DNA from: [Flexibacter] sp. ATCC 35103
GTDB taxonomy: Bacteria; Bacteroidota; Bacteroidia; Flavobacteriales; Flavobacteriaceae
Length of the DNA stretch: 62,122 bases
Reading direction: 5' to 3'
Assembly (NCBI RefSeq): GCF_001975985.1
Contig: NZ_MTQF01000003.1
Location: forward strand, 58,901-121,022
Within the stretch, counting starts at the first letter, position 1. The number at the start of each line of letters is the position of its first letter. Shown piece by piece: positions 19,870 to 27,589 of this stretch. A program made the position numbers and the translations under genes. A model generated the notes under the pieces. The model saw nothing but the letters and a program-made list of their open reading frames with translations, searched no databases and was not told the DNA's origin.

Positions 19870-20436
19870 TTATTTGGATTTTAATCTGCTTAAAGTTTCC
19901 TGAGAAATTCCCAAATAAGTAGCGATAATTCTATTAGAAAGTCGTTGAATATAATGAGGCTGCTCTTTTAAAAGTTTTTCGTAGCGTTCTTTGGCTGAAA
20001 GCGTAACCAAATCTTCTATTCTGTTATTTTGGAAAGTAAAGGCTAATTCTAACATTCTTCTATAGAATAATCCCCAACTCGGAATTTCATTTAAAAGAAT
20101 AGAAAAATCGGAATGAGAAATAGACAATAATTCTGAATCTTCTAAAGCATCAATATATTCAATTGAAGGCTTTTGATTAATAAAACTCGTGAGGGCAGTT
20201 ACGGGAGTATTGTCAAAAGAAATCAATCTTGTTTTTTCCTGACCTTCTTTTGTGATGTAATAGGTACGCATGCAGCCTTTTTCTAAAAAATAAAATTTAT
20301 CACATACTTCTCCCTGAGATAAAATAATGGTGTTTCGTTTTACTTTATGAGCAGTAATACAAGACATTATTCTATTCATATCCTGCGTGTTAACTTCTGC
20401 TAGTTTCGTAATAAAATCTTTAAATATATCTGTCAT
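19870..20436 (-). CDS. Crp/Fnr-family transcriptional regulator
   Basis: A 188-residue Crp/Fnr regulator with a cyclic-nucleotide-binding-like beta-roll (about 20-120, TIILSQGEVCDKFYFLEKGC) and a C-terminal helix-turn-helix (about 150-188, RIIATYLGISQETLSRLKSK). The start at 20436 (MTDIFKDFITKL) is preferred over an ATG 30 nt upstream because it gives the usual family N-terminus. It stands between two identical palindromic sites, 7 nt past its stop and 128 nt before its start. This makes local regulation of the flanking catabolic genes likely. No Fe-S cysteine cluster of the Fnr type is evident. Confidence 0.9.
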   Translation of the reverse strand: MTDIFKDFITKLAEVNTQDMNRIMSCITAHKVKRNTIILSQGEVCDKFYFLEKGCMRTYYITKEGQEKTRLISFDNTPVTALTSFINQKPSIEYIDALEDSELLSISHSDFSILLNEIPSWGLFYRRMLELAFTFQNNRIEDLVTLSAKERYEKLLKEQPHYIQRLSNRIIATYLGISQETLSRLKSK

Positions 20437-20563
20437 GAGAATATTGGTAATAACATGCTTAACCACTAATTGAACAATAATTAAAGTAATTTTAGTGACC
20501 TATAAATATAGGATAAAATTAATTGTCACAGAGTTTAAAAGTAAGAAAAAAATTATATATTTT

Positions 20564-20607
20564 TTGACATTTGTCAATGCGCAGGAGTTTTATCGATCTT
20601 AATTTTG
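20564..20607 (+). promoter_or_regulatory. Class-II-type promoter: Crp/Fnr-like palindrome plus -7 box (plus strand)
   Basis: TTGACA-TT-TGTCAA (20564-20577), a 22-nt spacer, then TAATTTTG (20600-20607), 40 nt before the hydrolase start at 20648. The 20 bases 20561-20580 are identical to the complement of 19847-19866, and spacing to the -7 box is also the same. Confidence 0.75.
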
Positions 20608-20647
20608 GTCAAAATAAAAGGAAACAATCCTATAAATAAATATTGCT

Positions 20648-21532
20648 ATGACATTAGATGAAAAGAAAGAATTTTTACAGCAACAATGCGATAAAAAACA
20701 GGATGCAAGAGAAATTACACCGGAAACGCATCCAATTCATATTACGGAGTGGGGAAATTCAGGACCAACAGTGCTTCTAATTCATGGAGGAGTTCAGGGC
20801 GGTTTAGGCGGAGGACCAATTAACTTTATGAATCAACGTGAACTTGCAGATAAAGGCTATAAACTACGAGTGCCTAACAGACCCGGATTTGGAGAAAGTC
20901 CTTCGCGTGGTGCAGATAGTCAAACTGCTGATGCGATTTGGATTGCAAAAGAATTAGGAAAAGGTTCTCACCTTGTTTGACATTCATTTGGTGGTGCCGA
21001 AGCTTTATTGGCTGCTGCAATCAGACCTGAAGCAGTTCAATCATTAATATTAATAGAACCCGCTTTACAACCCATATTAGCAACTGATATAGAAGGTTTA
21101 AAATTACCTGAAATTCAGGAAGCTTTGCAAGTTGTTTCGGCTCCTTTGATGGCTGCAGAAAGTCCCGGAGATTTTGCCAGACTTTTTTCAGAATGTATGG
21201 GACAAGCTATTGATGGAGGTTTGAACCCTTCGGCTGCAGCTCTGGAAGCTCATCCGGAAAGTGCACAAGCTTTAGGATGTGCGCTTCTTAATGCTGTATT
21301 AGGAACACCACAAGAAATGCGTGCAGCCGCAGATATTGTAAAAGCCGAAGGTATTCCTGTTTATGTTATTTCCGGTGGTTACAGTGCTTCTCAAGATGCA
21401 TGCTGTAAAGCGATTGCGAGATTAACTGGCGGAAAACATATTATTATTCCTTGTCCAAATCATTTTATTCAGCAAGATTCTTCTAAGTTATTTAATGAAT
21501 TTTTAGATAAAGAAATTCAAAATCTTTTGTAA
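20648..21532 (+). pseudogene. Alpha/beta hydrolase interrupted by an in-frame TGA
   Basis: One reading frame of 294 codons encodes an alpha/beta hydrolase (LLIHGGVQGG oxyanion region, PNRPGFGESP, C-terminal CPNHFIQQDSS with the likely His). It is broken by TGA at 20978-20980, just before His-Ser-Phe-Gly-Gly. The stop falls exactly where the first glycine of the G-x-S-x-G nucleophile elbow belongs, so a single change such as GGA to TGA explains it. The rest of the frame is intact and the regulated promoter is preserved. This suggests a very recent mutation or a sequencing error; readthrough is possible but unsupported. If real, the first fragment (20648-20980) lacks the nucleophile. Confidence 0.8.
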
Positions 21533-21544
21533 ATAGACAAAATG

Positions 21545-21586
21545 AAAATGCCCTTAAAAAACTAGATTTTTTTGAGGGCATTTTTT
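21545..21586. terminator. Bidirectional terminator
   Basis: AAAATGCCCTTAAAAAA and its imperfect complement TTTTTTTGAGGGCATTTT form a hairpin with T runs on both strands. It lies between the broken hydrolase (+) and the convergent SnoaL-like gene (-). Confidence 0.8.
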
Positions 21587-21609
21587 ATTTATACTTTTCT
21601 ACATCACTC

Positions 21610-22311
21610 TTATTTGTTTAGCCAACCCAGTTCTTCATCATAAATTTTCTTTACTTCTGTTGGTCTGTCTGTACCTGGAAGATCCTGACTGATCGTACCT
21701 CCAACAATTTGACGCGTATAAGAAAGCCATCGATAAGAAAGACGAAGACCTTTTACATCCGCTGGATTAATCTTCAAGTCTTGTCCCGGAATTGCAGGAG
21801 TCAATGCATCAGACTCATTTATAGAAGTCATTGCTGTAATTTTCCATTCTCCGTTACGTTTTTCTACACGATAAAGTAAACGCATATAAGATGTTAATGT
21901 AGCCTCGACATCATTTACATATACGCCACGAGTAGTTGTTGTAGGATATTCTACAAATGATTTATTATCATTTTGATAGATTAGCGCACCGCCACAACGA
22001 TTCACCATAGGTAATTCTGCTACGACTTCATCAGAGCCTTTGCCAATAAAAGAGTTTACTCCTCCGCTTTGCCAACTGGTATTAATTTTTGCATCATCGG
22101 CATAACACTTTGCCAGTTCTTCATTACGATGACTTGCTCTATAGATTCTTTCTGATACAATCAGGTTATTAATCGCTTCGTAATCTGTCATAGATGTGTT
22201 TTTTACTTTGTTTGACATTTTATTTTGTTTGGATTGTGCTAAAGCAGCATTTGCAAACAAAATCATTAAAATCAATGCTCCTAATTTTCCGGACATCTTC
22301 ATCTTTTTCAT
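21610..22311 (-). CDS. Exported SnoaL/NTF2-like domain protein
   Basis: A 233-residue protein with a signal peptide (GALILMILFANAALAQ) and an NTF2-like domain from about residue 40 (DYEAINNLIVSERIYRASHR ... YADDAKINTSW). The tail SQDLPGTDRPTEVKKIYDEE matches the paralogue at 19141-19758. It lies 46 nt after the second amidohydrolase gene on the same strand and is probably in its operon. Export of this copy but not the other means the two act in different compartments if the signal is real. The function is unknown. Confidence 0.82.
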   Translation of the reverse strand: MKKMKMSGKLGALILMILFANAALAQSKQNKMSNKVKNTSMTDYEAINNLIVSERIYRASHRNEELAKCYADDAKINTSWQSGGVNSFIGKGSDEVVAELPMVNRCGGALIYQNDNKSFVEYPTTTTRGVYVNDVEATLTSYMRLLYRVEKRNGEWKITAMTSINESDALTPAIPGQDLKINPADVKGLRLSYRWLSYTRQIVGGTISQDLPGTDRPTEVKKIYDEELGWLNK

Positions 22312-22357
22312 TTTTTTAATCCGAGCTTACATTTTGTTTTATTATTGCCCTTGGATA

Positions 22358-23347
22358 TTACAAATTCAATAATTTCTCTGCATTTTTGTAAGCAATTTTC
22401 TCGATGTCTTCTTGGCTAACCGGAGCATTTTCAAGAAAAGCCCTTGCGCCTTCATTTCCAACATAAGGATAATCTACAGAATACATAATACGATCTGCTC
22501 CCACCATTTCAAGAGCACATTTAAACAACGGCATTGTAAATAAACCACTTGGTGTAATGTGCACATGATTGCGATAATAATGAGAAATAGTATGTTCTAA
22601 ACCTGTTATTTCTTGTGGCATTTGTTCATCCATTCGATCCAGAAATAAAGCTGCAAATTCGCCCCAATGTCCTGTAATCATTTGCAGATTTGGATATTTG
22701 TCAAACGTGCCGTTTAGGATCATGTGTACAATATGAACACCAACTTCCATATGCCATCCCCAACCCGAAGCGGCGAATCTTGCACTAACATCCGGTTTTT
22801 TGCAATTGTAATAACTATCGCGTACGGATTTCATGATTGTTGTTGGATGCAAATAAATGGGCACTTTTAGTTTGTTTGCCATTTCTAATATCGGACTAAA
22901 TTCATCTTCATCCAGAAACTTATCGTTGGTTGCTCCGCTGATCATTGCCCCTTTAAATCCAAATTTTGTAACCGTTCTTTCTAATTCATCTGCTGCTGCC
23001 TGAGGATTTGTTGTTGGTAAAGTAGCAAAACCTGCCAAACGATCCGGATTTGCTTTGATTGCATCTGCTAATTTATCGTTCGATGCTATTGCAAGTGGTA
23101 CGGCTTCTTTTGGTGCAATTAGTTGAATTCCGGGACCACCAATACTTAAAACCTGTATATCGATACCATTAGCATCCATATCGGCTATTCTAATAGGACC
23201 TAAATCAGTCATTTTATCAAAAGTGGCATGACTTGGGTAATTGCTGTATGCTGCTCTGTGACTTGGAGCCAAACGTTCTATGGCATCTGCTGAAGCTTTT
23301 GAAATTGCAACATCTATAAAGTGCTCTTCTAATGTTATGATTTTCAT
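22358..23347 (-). CDS. Amidohydrolase-2 family protein (second ACMSD-like paralogue)
   Basis: A 329-residue paralogue of the protein at 18122-19129, with the same metal-ligand motifs: EEHF (residues 7-10), VPIYLHPTTIMKS, MITGHWGEFAALFLDRMD and YSVDYPY. Shared stretches such as HITPSGLF and KNAEKLLNL show that the two arose by duplication. It is cytosolic (no signal). It lies between the OB-fold/esterase gene (37 nt upstream) and the exported SnoaL-like gene, suggesting a second catabolic operon for a related compound. A specific substrate cannot be read from the sequence. Confidence 0.88.
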   Translation of the reverse strand: MKIITLEEHFIDVAISKASADAIERLAPSHRAAYSNYPSHATFDKMTDLGPIRIADMDANGIDIQVLSIGGPGIQLIAPKEAVPLAIASNDKLADAIKANPDRLAGFATLPTTNPQAAADELERTVTKFGFKGAMISGATNDKFLDEDEFSPILEMANKLKVPIYLHPTTIMKSVRDSYYNCKKPDVSARFAASGWGWHMEVGVHIVHMILNGTFDKYPNLQMITGHWGEFAALFLDRMDEQMPQEITGLEHTISHYYRNHVHITPSGLFTMPLFKCALEMVGADRIMYSVDYPYVGNEGARAFLENAPVSQEDIEKIAYKNAEKLLNL

Positions 23348-23384
23348 TTTTCTTCTATTTTTTAATTGAATAATTTAGTTCTCT

Positions 23385-24722
23385 TTATACCAATAAGCCT
23401 ACTAGTTGATCCAATGCTTCATCAGCTTCCGGGACTGGTAATATGAGCCAAACATGGAGCATGTCTTTGTATTCACAATAAGTCAGATCGACGTTTTCTT
23501 TTTCTGCCATTTGACTTAGTTTTTTACAATCCGGAAATAATATGTCATGCGTTCCTGTAAAAAGAATAATAGGAGCCAGATTTTTGATATTACCATAAAT
23601 GGGACTTAGCAAATAGTTTTTCGGATCTGTATTTCCTGCGTATGCTTTGCTACATTCCGTTGATCTTTCGACTGATAAAATAGGATCGTATTTATCAACC
23701 TCTACTATTTCGGGATTGGATTTGGTCATATCCAGCAACGGAGATAAAAGTATAATTTGAGAAGGTTGTACGTCTTTTTCATCTCTTAATTTTTGAGCCA
23801 GCGCAAAAGCCATTCCTCCTCCGGCAGAATCTCCGATTAGAATAACATTCTCTGCTCCAACCTCATTAATTAAATTAAGCAATGCGGTATATACCATTTC
23901 AGTAGTTTCTGCATATTGATGTTCTGGTGCCAGAGGATAATCAGGAGTTACCACTGTTCTGCCTGTTCTTTCGATCAATTTACCAAAGAACACCCAATGC
24001 TCCGGAAAATAAGTTGAAACATAAGCTCCTCCATGTATGAAGAAGAAATATTTATTGATTGATTTTTTAGGCGCTATCGTCCAAACATTTTGTCCATTTA
24101 TAAGTTCTGATGCTATATCGTACTTATTATAAAGTTCGGGTGTTGGTTTTGTTGCCGGCTTTGCCCTGTCATTTTTAACTGTCTGAGCAAATGTGTTGTT
24201 TTTTACTCCTGCAAGAAAAAGTCTTTTTTCTAATTGCTGGCTTTCAGTACTTGGTTCTTTTTCATTTGAAATTGTTTTCATACCATAAGTTTTACCTTTT
24301 TCTTCAATTACTTTACATTCCTTTACAATTACAATACTTTCTTTATAAATATCACGGGCTTCTCCTTTAATTACAAGTGTATGTCCTTTAGAATATTTTC
24401 GTAATTTGAGATAATCCGAAATCGGAAGTACACAAAGTGCCATTGATGCCCCATCTTTTTTATCTGATACTTCTATTGATGGCAGTCCATAAACATCCGG
24501 TCCTACATAAACCACAACGCCTGTTATAGTTACCATTTTGTTTTTATAAAGTTTTTCAGCTTTAGGTCTGTCGTACATAAAAGCATTCTGTAATTCCTTT
24601 ACTGGCAAAATTTCTTTAGTGTTCATAATTCTTAAATCTTTAGCGTAAACAATACCAGCAATCAACAATAACATAATCGCTATAGTGGCTGAATTGATTC
24701 TTTTTTTGAATATCTTTATCAT
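23385..24722 (-). CDS. OB-fold (tRNA_anti-like) domain fused to HSL-type alpha/beta hydrolase
   Basis: A 445-residue fusion. A signal peptide or anchor (residues 11-27, IAIMLLLIAGIVYA) is followed by an OB-fold domain of the tRNA_anti-like type (about 40-140, VTITGVVVYVGPDVYGLPSI). Then comes an esterase of the hormone-sensitive-lipase group (about 200-445). The esterase motifs are FFFIHGGAY (HGG at 230-232), LIGDSAGGGMAF with Ser299, GTHDILFPD with Asp393, and DMLHVW with His423. The catalytic triad is complete, so an envelope esterase is likely. The OB domain occurs alone in other Bacteroidota proteins; the fusion is unusual to me. It heads the operon with the amidohydrolase and SnoaL-like genes. 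Confidence 0.85.
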   Translation of the reverse strand: MIKIFKKRINSATIAIMLLLIAGIVYAKDLRIMNTKEILPVKELQNAFMYDRPKAEKLYKNKMVTITGVVVYVGPDVYGLPSIEVSDKKDGASMALCVLPISDYLKLRKYSKGHTLVIKGEARDIYKESIVIVKECKVIEEKGKTYGMKTISNEKEPSTESQQLEKRLFLAGVKNNTFAQTVKNDRAKPATKPTPELYNKYDIASELINGQNVWTIAPKKSINKYFFFIHGGAYVSTYFPEHWVFFGKLIERTGRTVVTPDYPLAPEHQYAETTEMVYTALLNLINEVGAENVILIGDSAGGGMAFALAQKLRDEKDVQPSQIILLSPLLDMTKSNPEIVEVDKYDPILSVERSTECSKAYAGNTDPKNYLLSPIYGNIKNLAPIILFTGTHDILFPDCKKLSQMAEKENVDLTYCEYKDMLHVWLILPVPEADEALDQLVGLLV

Positions 24723-24800
24723 GAGAGTAGTAGTTTATATGTGAATAAAAAAAGATTTTGAATTTAGAAATCAAAACCTCAATATTTGTTAAAACTACTT

Positions 24801-25787
24801 TTAAGAAGCGGCCATTTTTTGCAAAGCTGCAGGATAACGATCTCCTTTCATGGCACCAATGGCGAAGGTTTTGTCTAGTAAATTCAGTTCTTCTGCAGAT
24901 AATTCTATAGACAATGCTTCGATATTTTCATCTACACGTTTTGGTTTGTTCATTCCCACAATCGGAATAATATCATCGCCCTGATGCAATGCCCAAGCCA
25001 ATGCAAGCTGACTTGCAGATATGTTTTTCTGGCTTGCCATATCTTTCAAAAATTCGATTAATTGTAGATTATGGGCGCGATTTTCTTCCTGAAATCTCGG
25101 AAGCATGTTTCTATAATCGCCTTTAGGTAATGGAAAAGTCAAATTTCCGGTCAATAAACCATAACTCAAAACAGAATAAGGAACAATGCTTACGCCAAGT
25201 TCTCGTGCAGTTGGTAAAATTTCGTTTTCTATAAATCGGGTGGCTAATGAATATTCGATTTCTAAGGCTGAAATGGGATGTACTTTATTCGCTCGCACCA
25301 ATTGTTCTGCATTGGCTTCTGAAAGTCCTACATAACGAACTTTTCCTTCGTCGATTAAATCTTTTATGGCGCCAACAGTTTCTTCAATTGGCACATCGGG
25401 ATCGATACGAGAAGGCTGAAGCAAATCTATTTCATCAACGCCTAGTCGGGTTAAAGAATACGCACAGAAATTTTTGATTGCATTTGGTCTTCCGTCCAAT
25501 CCTAAAAAATGCCCTTTATGATCTCGTAATGCGCCAGTTTTTACGCTTAGAAAAACCTTATCTCTACGATCTTTTATGGCTTCACCTAGAATAAGTTCGC
25601 TCATTCCCATTCCGTAGAAATCAGCAGTATTTAAAAAATTAATTCCTGAATCAATTGCATATTGTAGTGTTTCTATGGTTTGCTTTTTTGCTGTTTGCAA
25701 AGATGCCGGATCATCAATTATTAATCTGGATCCCATAGATATGGAAGAAACTTCTGGTCCGTTTATTCCTAATTTTCTCGTTTTCAT
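24801..25787 (-). CDS. Aldo/keto reductase family protein
   Basis: A 328-residue aldo/keto reductase (beta/alpha)8 protein. Asp56 and Tyr58 (NTADFYG) and Lys83 (SVKTG) form three of the four catalytic residues. The usual His of the tetrad is replaced: the strand reads DLLQPSRIDPDVPIEE, placing Ser126 where His is expected. NADPH-binding motifs are suggested by GMNKPKRVDENIEAL near the C-terminus. It stands between the esterase fusion and the AraC regulator, all on the minus strand, with 102 nt to the regulator. A role in the same catabolic cluster is inference. Confidence 0.88.
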   Translation of the reverse strand: MKTRKLGINGPEVSSISMGSRLIIDDPASLQTAKKQTIETLQYAIDSGINFLNTADFYGMGMSELILGEAIKDRRDKVFLSVKTGALRDHKGHFLGLDGRPNAIKNFCAYSLTRLGVDEIDLLQPSRIDPDVPIEETVGAIKDLIDEGKVRYVGLSEANAEQLVRANKVHPISALEIEYSLATRFIENEILPTARELGVSIVPYSVLSYGLLTGNLTFPLPKGDYRNMLPRFQEENRAHNLQLIEFLKDMASQKNISASQLALAWALHQGDDIIPIVGMNKPKRVDENIEALSIELSAEELNLLDKTFAIGAMKGDRYPAALQKMAAS

Positions 25788-25889
25788 AATTCTTCGATTT
25801 AATTAATTTAATAAAACAAAGGTATTATGTACAAAGAGGCAAGAGAAGGTCTAAACTGCCGTTAAAAAGTTCTAAATGTCGTATTTTTA

Positions 25890-26768
25890 TTAAGATAATC
25901 CTTTTCTATACTCTAAAGGACTTATTCCGGTATTACGTTTGAAGAATTTACCAAAAAAAGTAGCTGTAGCAAAGTTTAAATGTACCGAAATCTCAGCAAT
26001 GCTCAATGCTTTTGTTTGCAATAAAACTTTGGCCTCAAGGCAAACAATCTCATTAATTATCTCACTTACAGTTTTTCCGGTTTCATTTTTCATGATTTGA
26101 GAAAGATGTTTTGCCGTTATAAAAAGTTTTTCGGCATAAAAAGAAACTTCACGATGTTCTGTGAAATTTTCAGCCAATAACTCTTTAAATTTTTCGGTAA
26201 GGTAATAGGATCTTGAATAGGCATTGTGTTCTTTTTTGGTCTTAATGTCGTATAATCCTTCAATTTCCAGAAGTAAAGCACGTAATAAGGCCTGAATACT
26301 TTCTAATTTATTAGATAAATCAGAATTTTTCTTTTGTTCTATTTGAAGTAATAACGCCTGAATAATAGCCAAATCTTCCGTATTTAAAGGAATCGCGTGT
26401 TGTCCGTTTCTTTTATAGAAAGAAAATTTCTTTAAAAATAAAGTATCAATCAATCCTGAAACTACAAAATCTTCGGTAAAGAAAAGGCTTTTGGTTTCGA
26501 TTGCGCCTTTGTTAAGAATCCAGTTTCGCACTTCATCCGGTGCGACCATAACAATATACGGCGCTTTGAGCTGATAGTTTTCTAATCCTACAATAAATTC
26601 AGCTTCCCCTTTTAGAACAAGTCCAATGCTGTACATCTCAGAACGATGAGGTTCAAAATGACGATTGGGTGTAATTTCCTGAGGTTTAAAAATAAAATCC
26701 TTAAACTCTATGTCCAGACCAAATTTTTCAGTGATATCAACTATACCAAGTTTTTTAATTTCCTTCAT
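25890..26768 (-). CDS. AraC-family transcriptional regulator
   Basis: A 292-residue regulator with an N-terminal cupin-like sensing domain (about 30-110, RHFEPHRSEMYSIGLVLKGE) and a C-terminal double helix-turn-helix (about 190-290). The latter includes FYAEKLFITAKHLSQIMKNE and SIAEISVHLNFATATFFGKF, ending FKRNTGISPLEYRKGLS. It is upstream of and in the same direction as the aldo/keto reductase gene, so it may regulate that gene or the cluster. No obvious operator was seen. The start at ATG 26768 gives a normal length. Confidence 0.93.
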   Translation of the reverse strand: MKEIKKLGIVDITEKFGLDIEFKDFIFKPQEITPNRHFEPHRSEMYSIGLVLKGEAEFIVGLENYQLKAPYIVMVAPDEVRNWILNKGAIETKSLFFTEDFVVSGLIDTLFLKKFSFYKRNGQHAIPLNTEDLAIIQALLLQIEQKKNSDLSNKLESIQALLRALLLEIEGLYDIKTKKEHNAYSRSYYLTEKFKELLAENFTEHREVSFYAEKLFITAKHLSQIMKNETGKTVSEIINEIVCLEAKVLLQTKALSIAEISVHLNFATATFFGKFFKRNTGISPLEYRKGLS

Positions 26769-26823
26769 TATAGTTTCGCTTTAAAAATGATTCTAAACTA
26801 ATTCTGCTACAAAAGTAAACCTA

Positions 26824-27378
26824 TTAAAAAGTGTATGTGCAGGCAAATCCAAAATTAGATTGCAGGTTTTCGTTCTTGAAATTTATTGATGGTTTAAAGG
26901 CTAATCTTTCGCTTACATTAAATTGAGATAAAGCAGCATCGATATTGGCATCAATAATATTTAAAACATAAAATCCAACGATAAATAATGCGGATAAATC
27001 TCTATTGCGTTGAAATTGCTTTTGTGCAGAAACTAACTGACTTTCGCTTAAGTTAGCCATATATTCTGAACTGCTTATATTTCCTGCCAATCTGCTTTTA
27101 TATTCGTCTCTATAAGTTTTGTAGTTTTTCTGACTGTCGATATAAAAATAAGCACTTGTGCCAATTGCTCCATAAACCAACGGAAGTTTCCAGTATTTTT
27201 TATTGTAAATCTGCCCTAAACCCGGAAAAATAGCGGAATAAAATGCTGCTTTCGCGGGACGAAGCGGATCAATTGTTTCTGATTTAAGAGTATCTTTTGA
27301 AATAATTTGTTTGGTTTCCTGAGCTGAAATTGACGTTAATCCTAAAAATAAAAACAGAAGTGTAAATTGATATTGCAT
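26824..27378 (-). CDS. DUF5683-domain protein
   Basis: A 184-residue exported or membrane protein with a signal peptide (LLFLFLGLTSISAQ). Its DUF5683-type core, AAFYSAIFPGLGQIYNKKYW then PLVYGAIGTSAYFYIDSQ, contains hydrophobic segments at about 43-56, 67-82 and 130-143 (LFIVGFYVLNIIDANIDA). The family is common in Bacteroidota and of unknown function. It lies downstream of mfd on the same strand, across an inverted repeat, so it is probably expressed separately. Confidence 0.85.
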   Translation of the reverse strand: MQYQFTLLFLFLGLTSISAQETKQIISKDTLKSETIDPLRPAKAAFYSAIFPGLGQIYNKKYWKLPLVYGAIGTSAYFYIDSQKNYKTYRDEYKSRLAGNISSSEYMANLSESQLVSAQKQFQRNRDLSALFIVGFYVLNIIDANIDAALSQFNVSERLAFKPSINFKNENLQSNFGFACTYTF

Positions 27379-27469
27379 AAAAAGTTGGCTTTGAAATTTT
27401 GAGTCAAAGAAAACTTTTTAGTTCTAAGGTTTTTCTTAAATAAAAGATAAATAAAACTTAAGATTTTTT

Positions 27470-27579
27470 TAGCCACGACCCGAGCGATAGCGAACAGGCG
27501 AAGCAATTTCACGAATGAACACGAATTAAAATTAATTTTCCCTTTTTAAATTAGTGCAAATTCGTGAAATTCGTGGCTA
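27470..27579. repeat. CACGAATT-family inverted repeat carrying a 26-nt insert
   Basis: TAGCCACGA (27470-27478) and AATTTCACGAAT (27505-27516) pair with ATTCGTGAAATT and TCGTGGCTA at 27560-27579. The left arm is split by 26 nt (27479-27504, containing CGAGCGATAGCGAACAGG) that is absent from the right arm. The element lies between mfd and the DUF5683 gene. Confidence 0.8.
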
Positions 27580-27589
27580 TTTTTTTCTT

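Noticed and set aside
20978..20980. Selenocysteine or programmed readthrough at the TGA
   Set aside because: The expected residue there is the glycine of the nucleophile elbow, not Cys, and I saw no selenocysteine insertion structure; mutation or sequencing error is simpler.
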